A stretch of 64,000 nt of DNA, taken from positions 7,771,001 to 7,835,000 of the forward strand of contig NW_022881614.1 of the NCBI RefSeq assembly GCF_003369915.1. The letters are read 5' to 3'. Source of the DNA: Drosophila miranda. Taxonomy: Eukaryota > Arthropoda > Insecta > Diptera > Drosophilidae. Made by a program: the position numbers and the translations under genes. Of the stretch, positions 11,164-23,143 are shown piece by piece. The stretch's first letter is position 1. Each line of letters begins with the position of its first letter. Under the pieces are notes generated by a model. That model was not told the origin of the DNA and made no database searches. It was given only the letters and a program-made list of their open reading frames with translations.

Positions 11164-14100
11164 TTATAAACGATCTTTTAAACCAAATGCGAATACAAAT
11201 TTATGGTGCTTAACCTTGGCTAAGTTCTTTGTGAGGACATCTGCTATCATCTCATCGGTTGGCAGATACGCAATGTTGACTTCACCTCTCTTGAGAACCT
11301 CTCGAATATGATGTATCTTGACGTCGATGTGCTTTGTACGTGCATGAAACATGGGGTTTCTAGCAAGCTGCTGTGCTCCAATGTTGTCGCCGTACATCTG
11401 AATAGCTGACTCCTTGGGCATCAGCTTCAAGTCAATCAGTAGGCTGCGAAAGTATATCGCCTCTTTTGCTGCAGATGATAAGGCTATGTACTCTGCCTGA
11501 GGGCAACCGTCGATTGCTTTCTTGACTCCCAAGAAACCGCTCCTCCTGCCAACATGCATACATAGCCAGTGAATGACTTTCGGTTCGTCATATCACTTGC
11601 CCAATCTGCATCAACAATACACTCAATTGCCTTTCCTTGCTTTGTGTAGCATATCTCCCAGTCGATAGTTTTTGCCAAATATCGAATGTGCTTGGCTGCC
11701 GCTTCATGCTCGGAATGAGGATCCTTGTTACGTTGTGCTAATTTGTTCACCGAATGCGCAATGTCCGGACGAGTCATAACAGCAAGATAAGATAACTCTT
11801 CAATTAGCTTTTGGAACGATGTGATGTCGACCCTGCGGCAGTCCTCTTTGTTGCATGCCACCTGGTAACCAGCTTCAAGAGGCGTGGACGTCTGTCGACA
11901 ATTTTTCAAATTGTACTGTTCGAGCAACTCTCTAATATACTTCCGTTGGCTTATTGAAATCGCACCCGTACTGCCTTCACGTTTCACCTCAATACCTAAA
12001 AAGTATTGCATAGGCCCGATGTCAACCACATCAAATTCTGCTGCGATCTTTATCTTGATATCAGATATATCATCTAGGTCCTTGCACGCCAAAATAATGT
12101 CATCTACGTAGACAGCTATTAGACACATATTTTTACCTGGCTTACAATACAGACAGGGTTCGTTGACAGTCGATATAAAACCAATGCGTCTCAGCGTTGC
12201 ATCCAACGTAGAGTTCCACACTCTTCCTGATTGTTTTAGGCCATATATACTTTTGTGAAGCCTCAAAACTTGATTTGGGTGAACTTCGCTGATGAAGCCC
12301 TCAGGTTGTTTCATAAAAACCTCATCTTCCAATTCGCCGTTGAGATACGCCGTGACAACATCCATTTGATGTAGGTGGAGACCATGTTCGACTGCAAGTG
12401 CAATTATCAACCTGATAGTTGCGTGGCGTACAACTGGTGCAAATGTTTCCTTGTAGTCGATCCCGTAGCGTTGGCTACAACCTTTCGCCACCAGACGTGA
12501 TTTGAGCCTGTTCACGCTTCCATCCGGATTGGACTTAACTGCGTAAACCCATCTGCATCCAATGGACTTTTTCCCGCTAGGCAATTTAGTAAGCGACCAC
12601 GTGCCGTTCTTCACCAGAGATTCGTACTCGTAATTCATTGATGCTTTCCATATCTCGCCTTCAGTAGAACGTTCAGCTTGTGCGTAGTTTTGTGGAACTT
12701 GTACGTCTGCTGCCAGTATCGCATTGAGCATATGATACTGCTTCCTTGGTCGTCCTGGTTTGCCCGTCCGTACTATGGTTGGGCGTCCTGGTCCTCTTAT
12801 TGGTTCTGGAATTACAAGAATGTCATTACTAGACCTAATCTCCTCCTGATTTTCTGGCTCATTTTCTGGATCTTTAAATTGCTCGCTATCCATTTCGGGT
12901 TCAGAGTCCTGGTTTTGTTGAACCTCAATTGATGCCATGTCATTGGAACATGATGCATCTAGTTTGCCCCCTTCAGGTTCTACAAAAATGTAATCCCTAC
13001 TCTCTACGAGTTTCCTGGTTTCTTTACTGACCAAACGGTATGCTTTGGCCGTATCCGAGTAGCCCACCACTATATACTCTAAGCCTTTCTGTGCGAACTT
13101 TGATTTCTTTGTTTTATCTAGAGCTATCGCCACTGAGCCAAAAACTCTTAAATGCGATACCACTGGCTTTCTACCTGTCCATATTTCAAAAGGTGTCACC
13201 CCGCTCAAGCAGCTGCTTGCCACTCTATTTCGCAAATACGTGGCAGTTCGAATCGCTTCTGCCCAATAGCATTCACTTAACCCAGCATGCAGCAGCATAC
13301 TTCTTGCCATTTCTACCAATGTTCTGTTGGCCCTTTCTGCAACTCCGTTTTGTTGAGGTGTATATGGCACTGATAAGTTTCGCTTTATTCCATTTTGGTT
13401 TAGGTAATTATCAAAAACGTTTGATATGTATTCTCGGCCATTGTCGCTTCGTAAAACCTTGGCTTTTCTCCCAGTTTGGCACTCAACTTGACTTTTAAAT
13501 TCTTTAAAAGCCTCGAAAACCTGATCTTTGGTTTTTAGGAAACTTACTGATACATATCTTGAACAATCATCAATAAATGTGGCGAAATATCGATTGCCTC
13601 CCATTGACTGCTTTTGCATTGGACCGCATACATCAGTATGTATTAAGTCTAGAACGCCCTTTGACCTGTTTGTGCTCGATTGAAATGGTTGCACGCATTT
13701 TTTTTTTTTTTGCGCATGTTGCACACACTTGCTTTGGCTTGTATATGCCCTTGAGACCTATTACCATCTCCTTGTTAACCATTTCCTTTAATGCGTCAAA
13801 ATGTACATGGCCGAACCTATTGCGCCATTTGAATGCATCTGCCTCAACATTTACAATGTTCATACACTTTTCCTGATTGTCCTGAGCCATAAACAATCCA
13901 TTTTCCAGATGTGCCTTTATAACTATTTTTCCGTTTTCAAAAATTATCGCTTGATTTTTCTCAAACACAATTTTTTTTCCATGTTTTAATAGTTTTGTGA
14001 CCGATATAAAATTGTACTGCAAATCTGGTACCAAGATAACCTTTTCCAGCGTAACGGATCTATCACCGAACTTTACTTGAACAGTTCCATGCCCTTCAGC

Positions 14101-14206
14101 AATAAGTGATTTACCGCCGGCTAGAAATACTTTTTGATTATGTTCCGTGAACGACACAAAGCGTTCCTTGTCACAACATAGATGCGCCGTTGCGCCACTG
14201 TCTATG
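11164..14206 (-). pseudogene. Ty1/copia-type pol, truncated and frameshifted
   Basis: Domain order is that of copia: protease (IDSGATAHLCC), GAG pre-integrase, integrase (HTDVCGPM; RSDNGREY; TPQQNGVAERANRT), reverse transcriptase (LHQMDVVTAYLNG; YVDDIILA) and RNase H (VDADWASDM). Gag is absent and the frame begins directly at the protease beside an LTR fragment, so an internal deletion fused LTR to pol. One frameshift lies in an A-run near 13690. A second lies near 11500, where the conserved stretch after KQSTVAL is shortened. It lies antisense within gypsy element 1. Confidence 0.88.
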
Positions 14207-14312
14207 TGTGCTTCCGAGTAACATACGCAAGAGACCGACGCCGAAAGAAGAATATCGATATGAGAACATCGATTTGAGAACATCGATATGCAGCAGGGCA
14301 CATGCGCAGTGT
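14207..14312 (-). repeat. Copia-like LTR fragment (second copy of a 105-bp repeat)
   Basis: Nearly identical to 10942-11047, including AACATCGATATG repeats and CAGCAGGGCACATGCGCAGTG. It joins copia protease sequence on one side through a shared GGAAGCACA motif. On the other side it joins the end of the Bel/Pao LTR. Best read as what remains of the copia-like 5' LTR after Bel inserted and internal DNA was lost. Confidence 0.6.
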
Positions 14313-14692
14313 TGGGTAAAAACAGAGATAATGTTTTTTATCCCCAATCGGCCGACTAATTATTTCGAATTAAATAAAACTCGGCGCAGAAATAAAATTA
14401 CGATATGTTCTTTAATGCGTGACATCCAAATTGCAAGTGTGGCTTGCCTGCCCTTTACATTGCCGCTCCGATCGCTAAGCGCAGCATCGCTCGGCCGACG
14501 TCGGTAGGCAGACGCAAAGCGGAGATAGCGAAGAGCGAGCTGGCAGAGAGCGTTTAGCAGGGCAAGCAAGCGCAGAGCTTTAACAGACAAATGAGTGACA
14601 TAGACATAAGTAACAAACAAAATAAGCGGCTGAGGGCCAAGAATTAGGTGCTATTTGGCAAGCAGCTAATCGGCTGGGTTCTGCTCCGAACA
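14310..14692 (-). repeat. 3' LTR of the Bel/Pao element
   Basis: On the minus strand, a G-run (GGGGGGTGAA) just after the end of pol is followed by TGTTCGGAGC, a typical polypurine tract/LTR junction. The sequence ends near CCCAACA, giving an LTR of about 383 bp with TG...CA ends. The matching 5' LTR is not in the window because the element is truncated. Confidence 0.6.
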
Positions 14693-17600
14693 TTCACCCC
14701 CCGTTGGAAGGCAAAGGCTTTCAACAGATCCATCCTGAAGGGGCGCTATTTTTCCAACGGCCCTCTTGAAAAGGCCTTTTTGAGTGCGGATGACGGCTAC
14801 TCTGATGGTTCCATCTTTTCCTGGTATGACGCTCTCAATGCGGCCAAGCGGCCACCTTAATGGTGGCAGCGTTTCCTCCTTGATCATGACGAGCGTTCCG
14901 AGCTTGATGTTTGGAGACGATGACCGCCACTTGCTCCGCTCCTGAAGAATCGAAAGATACGCCGTGCTCCATTTTCTCCAAAACGCCTGCTTCATTTGAC
15001 ACAGCCGCTGCCATCGACTAAGTAGGTTGACCCGGAGATGCGCCACATCTGGCTCGTCGAATGCAGCTTTCGGGGCTCCATTGAGAAAGTGGTTTGGCGT
15101 GAGCACATCTAGATCATCGGGACTTTCTGTAATTGCATAAAGCGGACGGGAATTTAACAAAGCAGAGATTTCACAAGCCAAGGTCTGAATTTCATCAAGA
15201 GTAAAAATGTAGGTCCCGACGATGCGATGAAAATGATATTTAGCTGCTTTAACAGCCGACTCCCACAAACCCCCAAAATGAGGTGAGCGAGGGGGGATGA
15301 ATTTCCAGTCGATTCCACTAGAAACGCAGAGATGTGACACAGCCGACGTATGAGGATCACTGAGGAACATTTGCCGAAGCTCCAAAAGCTAATTTTTTGC
15401 TCCTACAAAATTTGTAGCGTTGTCTGACCAGATGATTCGAGGTTTGGGACGTAGACTTATAAAACGCCTTAATGCTGCCAGAAAGGATTCTGTAGATAGA
15501 TCCCGAACGACTTCCAAATGAGTTGCTTTGGTGCTAAAGCATACGAAGACAGCGATGTAACATTTGATAGGAGGCCTGCTTCTGACTTCCGACTTGTGAT
15601 AAAAGGGTCCGCAAAAATCAACGCCCGTTGTGTGGAATGCTGGATTAGTCCTTACGCGATCCGCAGGCAAGTTTCCCATGATATGTTCCCTCAGCACTGG
15701 CTTCAAACGAAAGCATCTAACACATTTGCGAATGATTCCCGCAACATATTTGCGTCCACCAATAGGCCAGAATTTTTGCCGAAGCAGTCCGAGCAATCCT
15801 TGAGCTCCTGCGTGGAGAAACCTTTCGTGAAAGAAGATAATAATAGAGACAGTGACAGGATGTCCCTTAGGAAGCAGGATCGGGTGCTTCGCGTCGTAGT
15901 CCAATTCGGCATTTTGGAGGCGGCCTCCAACACGCAGCAATCCAAAGCTATCCAGAAATGGATTCAGTGAGGCCATCGTGCTTTTTGGGGGTAGGGCCTG
16001 TTTGCTGGCGAGGGCCCTTATCTCTTCCGAAAATTGTTGCTGCTGTATTGCCCTTATGAGCAAATGCGTACCATTTTTGATGTCGATTACGGTAAGTTGA
16101 CCCTTCGACCGCGCTATGCCTTTGTCCTTGAGAATGTAGAATCGATATATGTAAGCAAAGACGCGCTGCATGGATCCGAATGAGTTTTGAAATTTGCAAT
16201 CGTACGATACATCCCTTTCGTTTGAAACAACCAATGCTGCATGACGACGTTCTGGTACATCGGTCGGCAATTGCAAGCCTGCAGGCCACTCTGAGCTCTC
16301 AAGACGCAAGAATGGTGGTCCAGAGATCCAAAGGCTGCTATCCATTAGTTCAGCGGGCGTGGATCTACGTGATATGATGTCGGCAGGATTCAACTTTGTG
16401 GGCACGTGATGCCAAGTCATTCCAGCGGTGAGCTCCTGAATTCGCTGAACTCGATTAGAAACAAATATATTAAAATTCAATGGAGATTCTCGAATCCAGG
16501 CAAGGGCTATGGACGAATCCGACCAGCAATGTATTTGGCATGGAGCTGATAATCCCTTAACTATGGTGGACACTAGTTCGGCTAATACGAGGGCAGCGGA
16601 CAGCTCAAGCTTGGGGATAGTCATACTTTTCAAGGGCGCGACTCTGGACTTAGAGCATAAGAGATGACTTTGCACAATGCCAAGAGCTTCCGAACGCATG
16701 TATACACAGGCGCCATATGCTGCTTGGCTCGCATCACAAAACGCGTGCATTTCTAATCTGGCTTGCTGCCGAAGCACGTAACGTGGCAACTTAAAGTTTT
16801 TAACCATCGACAACTGCGAAGTCAGCTCAATCCAAGTCGTATGTAGATCCTGCGAAGTCAGCTCAATCCAAGTCGTATGTAGATCCTGGGGCAGGCTTTC
16901 GTCCCAATTCAACTTTAGGCTTTCGTTCCATAGCGACTGCATAAATATTTTAGCTTTTGTGATGATGGGAGAGATGAGCCCTAGAGGATCGTAGAACCTA
17001 GCTAGTGTAGACAGGACCGAACGCTTCGATATTGGGCCTGCAGCGGTTCCGACGTGAGCGAAGCTAAACAGAAGATTGTCCGTGGTGGGATCCCAAACTA
17101 GACCAAGCGCCTTGGTTACTTCAGTCCCGTCATGAAAGGTAAGGAACTTTTCGCGATCCGCCTCCGATACGCCTTCCAAAGCAGCGGGTTCATTGGAACA
17201 CCATTTACGTATGGGAAAACATCCTTTCGAAAGTAGCTCCTTTACCTGCTGACGAATCTTGATGACAGAATCAATGCTGTCCCCTCCAGATATGAGATCA
17301 TCGACATAGAAATCTCTTCGAACAACATCAGCGCCAAGCGGAAAGCGCAACTCTTCATCATTTGGCAATTGATGCATAGCACGAATTGCTAAGAAAGCGG
17401 CAGGTTTGGTTCCGTAAGTAACAGTCTCCAACTTGAACACCTGAATCTCCTCCTTCGGGTCATTGCGCCATAGGATGCACTGCACGTGCGTATCGGGATG
17501 GAAAACGCGTACACAGCGGTACATTTTGGAGATATCGCCACACAAGGCGACTTTAAAAAAGCGGAAACGAAGCAGAGTTATCAGAATTTTAGGTTGGATG

Positions 17601-18231
17601 GTGGGTCCAGCCATTAGCGCATCATTCAGTGATACTCCAGACGCTGTTTTGGCAGATCCATCGAACACTACGCGTAATTTGGTGGTTGTACTATCCTGCT
17701 TGTGGACGCAATGGTGAGGCAAGAAGTACTGCGGGAGGTCTGACTGCCGCGAAGCTGGCGACATGTGTCCTAAATCACGATACTCCTGGAGAAACTCCAT
17801 ATATTTTGCCTTAAGCTGTGCATTTTTTGCTAGCTTCCTCTCCAAATTGAGAAATCTACGTAGCGCCTGCTGATACGATTCTCCTAATTCCTCTAGACTG
17901 AATTTGGTTGGCAAACGCACGGAGTAAGCTCCGGACTCTAGGCGAATGCAGTTTGTGACGAAATGCTGTTCGCAATGAATATCTTCCTCCGAAATTGATG
18001 AGGGCGAATAATCTCCATCGACTTCCCAAAACCGCCTTACAATATCGCACAAATTAGTCTCGCAAGCGGAGATGACAGGGGGATCTTCAACGGCTGCTAG
18101 CGCCGCACGGGCTTTCTCAGAGTTTTTAATACTTCCTGACACTATCCAGCCAAGTTTCGTCTTCTGCAATGTTGGCAATTGGTCTGACAGTCGAATCTGT
18201 CCAACGCACATTAATTCGAAGAACAGATCGG
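14663..18231 (-). pseudogene. Bel/Pao pol polyprotein, 5'-truncated
   Basis: The frame opens with DLFFEL-M-CVGQIRLSDQLP and TKLGWIVSG, typical of the end of a Bel protease region. It continues through RT (KLRVVFDGSAK; FYVDDLISGG), the A17/RNase H-like region, an integrase zinc finger (HAGAQGLL ... CVRC) and core (TTGVDFCGPF; WSDNATNFVG). One in-frame TAG (15389-15391) interrupts integrase just after GAKN. A 39-bp tandem duplication near 16810-16890 repeats QDLHTTWIELTS. Gag and most of protease are missing. The 5' end is joined abruptly to gypsy sequence near 18231, so a deletion removed the Bel start and part of gypsy integrase. Confidence 0.88.
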
Positions 18232-18646
18232 AGTAAAAATGCGTTGTGGACCGGATAGCGACATACTTCAGCTAATAGAAAAAGAGATGGTTGATAATTT
18301 TGAAGACGAGAGGCAAAAGATGCGACAAGAGGCAAAAGAAAATATTCAGCAGGCCCAGGACAGATACAAGGAACAATTCGATAAAAAGCGGAAATGCGAA
18401 TACGGATACAAGGTCGGAGATCTCGTAGCCATACGTAGAACACAATTTGTAACCGGAAGAAAGATGGCCAGCGAATTCTTAGGACCATACGAAATAACCA
18501 ACGTGAAACGAGGCGGACGCTATAATGTTCGGAAGGCAGCAGACGTCGAAGGACCAAGCAATACGACCACAAGCAATGATAACATGAAACTATGGAGCTT
18601 CTCTGTAGAAAACGAGGACGCATGGTCATCAGGGACTGATGACTAA
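18232..18646 (+). pseudogene. C-terminal tail of gypsy element 1 pol
   Basis: The frame from the ATG at 18239 to the TAA at 18646 encodes a basic, coiled-coil-prone segment followed by GYKVGDLVAIRRTQF and FLGPYEI, the chromodomain-like or GPY/F tail of gypsy integrases. It lies 14 bp upstream of the 3' LTR. Integrase sequence between EHVKV (10900) and here, including the third catalytic acidic residue, is missing. It was lost with the nested insertions. Confidence 0.8.
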
Positions 18647-18660
18647 TCAGGATGACCGAG

Positions 18661-18995
18661 TGTAAGAAGGAGTGGGCCAGCTGGCCTATTGAGGGGGCAG
18701 CGGAGATAAGCAACAGCAGTAATAACAGCAGCAGAGGAACAGCTGATTAGCAGCAACAGCAGTAGTAACAGCAGCAGCAACAGCAGTAGTAACAGCAGCA
18801 GATCAACAGCGGACAGAGAAGAAGAGGAACCGAGCGAAGCAGTGAAAGGGAGAGAACAGCAGCATACGGACGCGACTCAAGCAGCAGCAGAAAATCAGCA
18901 GAAATAAGCCGTAACATTAAGAACTTTTGTAAGCACACATCGCAGGCCACCGCGATAATAATACGAATAAACAATACTCTAAATAATATCTTACA
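18661..18995 (+). repeat. 3' LTR of gypsy element 1
   Basis: 335 bp from TGTAAGAAGG to CTTACA, matching 6979-7313. Followed by TATA (18996-18999), the second copy of the target-site duplication. Roughly 1% divergence between LTRs suggests an insertion that is not brand-new, though I counted differences only by eye. Confidence 0.9.
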
Positions 18996-19412
18996 TATAT
19001 GTATGTGGCTCTGGAGTGGGCCAGTTTCCAGTTGTTGTTCAGATTCTGATTCGGATTCAGATCCAGATTTAGACACAAAAAAGGGAACTTGGCCGAGAGC
19101 AAACTGCGACTTGCTCGTGCAGAGATTGTCAAGCGTTTGAGGCTGTGTTTTTTTGTCGAGTGGCAACTGGGCATAATAAATTCTGTGGCTGCCACGCGAT
19201 GCGGACGCGTGTTGCATGCTGGATGCTGGATCCTCCGCTCACTCATCATAATTACGCCTGGCTAGCTACAGGCAAAAAACGGGACGGGAAGAGGGCTCTG
19301 CAGTGCAGTGCAGTGGGCGCACGATGCACTCGAAAAAAGTTGTTGTTAAAAATTACACAACTCTGGCCCACACGGACACACACCGGCGCACACATTCACG
19401 GTCGCCGACATG

Positions 19413-19540
19413 ACAGCAAGCGTGATCAAGGAGCTGCGCAGGCTGGAGTGAAGCCGGACAAACTAAGCCAGAAAGATGACCCCACAACCCGCACCGCGAA
19501 GTAACGCCTAGCGGCAGTCCCGCGGGAGCGGCAGCAATCT
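19413..19540 (+). mobile_element. 3' fragment of an R1-clade LINE
   Basis: AGCAAGCGTGATCAAGGAGC and the following bases match the reverse complement of 44260-44340, the 3' end of the R1-type LINE there. That includes the end of ORF2 (VIKELRRLE), a short insertion of about 17 bp, and the start of the 3' UTR (CCTAGCGGCAGT). Only about 130 bp remain. The DNA between gypsy element 1 and this fragment is unassigned. Confidence 0.7.
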
Positions 19541-20345
19541 GCCATGGCTAAATTAATTTGGGGTTTGTCACTCAAACTCCAACTCACTCATAACACTCAC
19601 GAAGCTCACGGGGTGAGTTTCTCTCCTCCTCTCACCGGCTCAGGATGGATGGCGACGGAGTTACCATGCCAGGCAACTGAGTTGCCTGCACCGCGCGAGT
19701 ATGCGTAGGTTGGCCGCTTTAAGGCCCGACATAATGCACCAGGTGCCTCAGCTGCTTTAAGATGAGCTCCACGTTTTTCTGTATGTCTATTTTCCTGATC
19801 AGAGCAACAGCTGCTGACAACGGCTACAAGACGGCGATAGCCTACTCATCGCAGGCGTGTCCCACCGTCAGAGGGCGCTGCTACGTAGCACGTAGAGGAA
19901 GACGAGCACCGGCAGATGGCGCTGCATCATACATCCTAGAAGTATACCACGACTTCTCGGTCCCCTCACCACGGGTCTATAGGATGTGGCAAAGTGGAAC
20001 TGATGGGGATATTTTGGGGCTCACACTGCACATCGGCGCTTTCTGAGGCCATCGGGTACCCAACGGGTCCCGGATCTGTCCTCCTGCCAACCCCAGCGCT
20101 ACGGCGGCGTACCCTTTAAACGGGGCGCTGGCGACCGAGAGGGGCGGTATAACCCCAGCGACTATCGTCTGGATGAAATTCCCGGCCATCGCGGGATGCC
20201 CAGGATAAGCCTTTATAGTGGACCCATCGGTGCCATAGGCGCCTTGGTAGGTACTATACCGCCCGTAACATCGAGACCAGTAAGGTGTTACGTACGACCC
20301 ACTGGAACCCACCCTACGTACATTAGACTTTGGGCTGACGGCGTC
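19541..20345. other. Unassigned, possibly 5' untranslated part of the R1-type LINE
   Basis: GC-rich DNA with no supported reading frame. The 5' end of the LINE that follows was not located. From about 20300 the sequence reads like a LINE leader, with many stops and no domain. Confidence 0.35.
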
Positions 20346-20492
20346 GGCATTCTATGACCTGAGTAGGCAGGCTGAACCCCTGTTGAAATGGCTCATAGGT
20401 TAATGTCTCCACCGCCCCCGTCTCGTTAAAACCTTGGCAGGCCTCGTTTAACGCTTCCTGGCCGTCCCACTATGGTGGTTGCGTAGGCTTGG

Positions 20493-21264
20493 TTGTTTCA
20501 TATCCCAACTAGCACCGATCTGGCTCTGAACCCTGGTGCTCATAAGGCCAAGGGTCAACCATCGTATGGACCTCACTCCACGGAAAGACACCCATGGGAT
20601 CACCACGGTGACTACGTACTGCGGCCAGGAATAACGAACTCGAGTGGAGATTCTTTATACATGGACAACACCCCTCACACACCAAACACACAGATAGAGA
20701 AGATGACTGAGGACGCAGTCTTTGGTAGGCGCAACGCCCTTACCAGATCCCCACCACCGTCAACACCTGCGAAAGCTCAGGGCTCGAGCATGTTCAAGCC
20801 CGGTCCGGATGGCAAAGAGAAGGAGCGACCGCACTCTGACCCTTTAGAGCTGCTAAAAAAACCTGGGTACTCGGGCCAATGAGCTGGTCAAGAGGATGAA
20901 CGACCAGCGGCACGTGGACAACGTGATGAAAGATTTAGCCCTGAGATTGGAAACCCTCCAGGCCCTGGTGGTCAACAATTTCGCGAAGCTGCACACCAGG
21001 AGAATTGAGACCGCCACTACTGGTACCCAAACAGCCGCGAAGCCGCCGCACACCGGCTCAAAGAGGCTGCGCGAGTCGCCTCAAATGGCTGCTGAGCCCA
21101 CAAAGAGGCAGAGAGGCACAAAGTTTCAGCAAGCGTCGACCCAGCTCAAACCGCCGGCGCAGTCCCAGGATGAATTAACCCCCTCTGGTACAGTGGACCA
21201 TGGTTCCACCCCAGCCGCTAAGAAACAGCTCAAGTGGCAGCAGGTGGGCCCTAGGGTAAGGAAA
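20493..21264 (+). pseudogene. R1-type LINE ORF1, N-terminal part
   Basis: Two frames (20493-20882 and 20896-21264) cover a low-complexity Pro/Ser/Lys-rich region, then a helical segment (NVMKDLALRLETLQALVVNN) and a Lys/Arg-rich linker. The change of frame near 20880 indicates an indel. The second frame runs straight to the inserted repeat and resumes after it at 22392. Confidence 0.6.
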
Positions 21265-22391
21265 ACGAGGGGGAACGTTGTGAGTTGCTGCGGACACCGC
21301 AACTCTACGGTTTTACCCGATACTTAGTCAGTATGGCTCTCCTCCGGCAGACGCCGCTAATATTAAACGACACGACAAAGAGTGCGTGCGAGAGAGACAG
21401 AAAATCAGTCTGAGCGTGACGTCGGGCGCTGCGTAGCCACTGAAAATTGATTTCTTGCTTTTGGCTACAAAAATGATCCGATCTGATTCAGATTCAGCAA
21501 TCTGATAGATATGGTCATTATCTATGATTCTGCGTTTTTAGTTTTCTCGAATCTGCAATATTGTGGATGCAACAGATTTTCGTTCTTTGTGGGGGCGGAG
21601 GGGGAAGGGCGAAATTTTGAGATACACGTTTTATAGTGAGATCTAACAGGAGGGCGGATACCAAATTTGGTTACTCTAGCCTTAATAGTCTCTGAGATTT
21701 GTGAATATCCCCAGATTTTCGTCCTTTGCGGGGGCGGAAGGGGGTGTGGCGAAATTTTGAAACAAACTCGTCTCGGTCCGATATATTAGGAGTGTGGATA
21801 CCAAATTTGGTTGCTCTAGCTTTTGTAGTCTCTGAGATCTAGGCGCTAATGTTTTACTCTAAGCAAAGCCGCCTATGCTACGTGTTACGTGTGTTAGAGA
21901 GAGACAGGGCGAGAAAAATGAAATTGTTTTCTTGATGCTGGCTATAATAATAATACGATCCAATTCAGATTCCGCAGTCTTAAAGATATGATCATTCTCT
22001 ACAATTCTACAATGCTCTCTCTACAATTTTCTCATATCTTTAAAATTGTGGATGCCACAGATTTTCGTCCTTTGTGGGGGCGGAAGTGGGCGGGGCGAAG
22101 TTTTGAAATATTTTTGTAACAGTGACATATCACAGAAGTCTGGATCCAAAAAATCGTTGCTCTAGCTCTTATAGTCTTTGAGCACTAGGCGCTGAAGGGG
22201 ACGGACAGACGGACAGACGGACGGACGGACAGACGGACAGACAGACATGGCTCAATCGACTCGGCTATTGATGCTGATCAAGAATATATATACTTTATGG
22301 GGTCGGAAACGATTCCTTCTGGACGTTACACACATCCACTTTTACCACAAATCTAATATACCCCAATACTCATTTTGAGTATCGGGTATAA
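21265..22391 (+). repeat. 1.13-kb dispersed repeat, copy A (inside the LINE)
   Basis: Starts ACGAGGGGGAACGTTGTGAG and ends GAGTATCGGGTATAA; the same ends occur in copies at 27247-28369 and 28826-29950. A 14-bp motif TTATACCCGATACT near the left end (here with a mismatch) is the reverse complement of the right end. Inside are three diverged repeats around TTTCGTCC...GGGGGCGGAAG and a GGACGGACAGAC microsatellite. There is no coding capacity. It is non-autonomous; I cannot name the family (a MITE or DINE/SGM-like Helitron derivative are options). It splits LINE ORF1. Confidence 0.8.
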
Positions 22392-23143
22392 AAAGGGAGC
22401 CCCGTGAGCGCGAGCCAAGGCCTGACGCGATAATCATTCAACCCCAGGGCGAGCTTAGCTATAGCGACAGCCTCCGTATGGTCACCAGGCGCCAGGATGG
22501 CAAGCTCCAGGAGGTAGGGGATAATGTTAACAGAATCCGGAGGACGGCAAAGGGCGAGCTGCTGCTCGAGCTCAACGGCGCGAGCAAAAGCAACACAGCT
22601 AAGCTCAAGGAGAATATCAGCGCGGCACTGGGACTGCAGACGGGCATCAGGGCGGTGTCAGAAGAACTCTGCGTGGAGGTCAGGGATCTCGACAGCCTGG
22701 TCGAGAAGGAGGACATCGCAGCAGCGATAGCTGCATCGATAGACGCTCCCAGCGTGGACACCAGCGCCATTAAAAGCCTGAGGCCATCTTTCGCTGGTAC
22801 GCAACTGGCAGTTGTGTTCCTGCCGCCCGTGCAGGCAAGAGCCCTGCTCATGGTGGGGAAACTTAAAGTCGGATGGACAAGCTGTAGGATCCGGGAGCGG
22901 ACAGCTCAAAGACGATGCTACAGATGTCTGGAGTTTGGGCATCTAGCAATCAGGTGCAAGAGCGCGGTGGATCGCACCGGATGCTGCCTCAGATGCGGCG
23001 TGAACGGGCACAAGGCGGCAACCTGTCAGAGCGATCCGCGGAGTTTCATCTGCACCGCTAACAACAGCAATGAGACGAACCATTATGCGGGTAGCAGGAG
23101 TTGTCCAGCAACCAGGAGCGTGCCCAGCTTGCCGGCCCAATAA
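22392..23143 (+). pseudogene. R1-type LINE ORF1, C-terminal part (Gag with CCHC knuckles)
   Basis: Continues ORF1 after the inserted repeat. It carries an RNA-binding-like fold region and then zinc knuckles beginning CYRCLEFGHLAIRC and CLRCGVNGHKAATC, typical of R1-clade ORF1 proteins, which coat the RNA. It ends in TAA at 23141-23143, overlapping the ATG of ORF2. Confidence 0.8.

Noticed and set aside
22200-22250. GGACGGACAGAC array as a possible CRISPR-like or regulatory repeat
   Set aside because: It is a simple microsatellite inside the dispersed 1.13-kb repeat and is present in all full copies.
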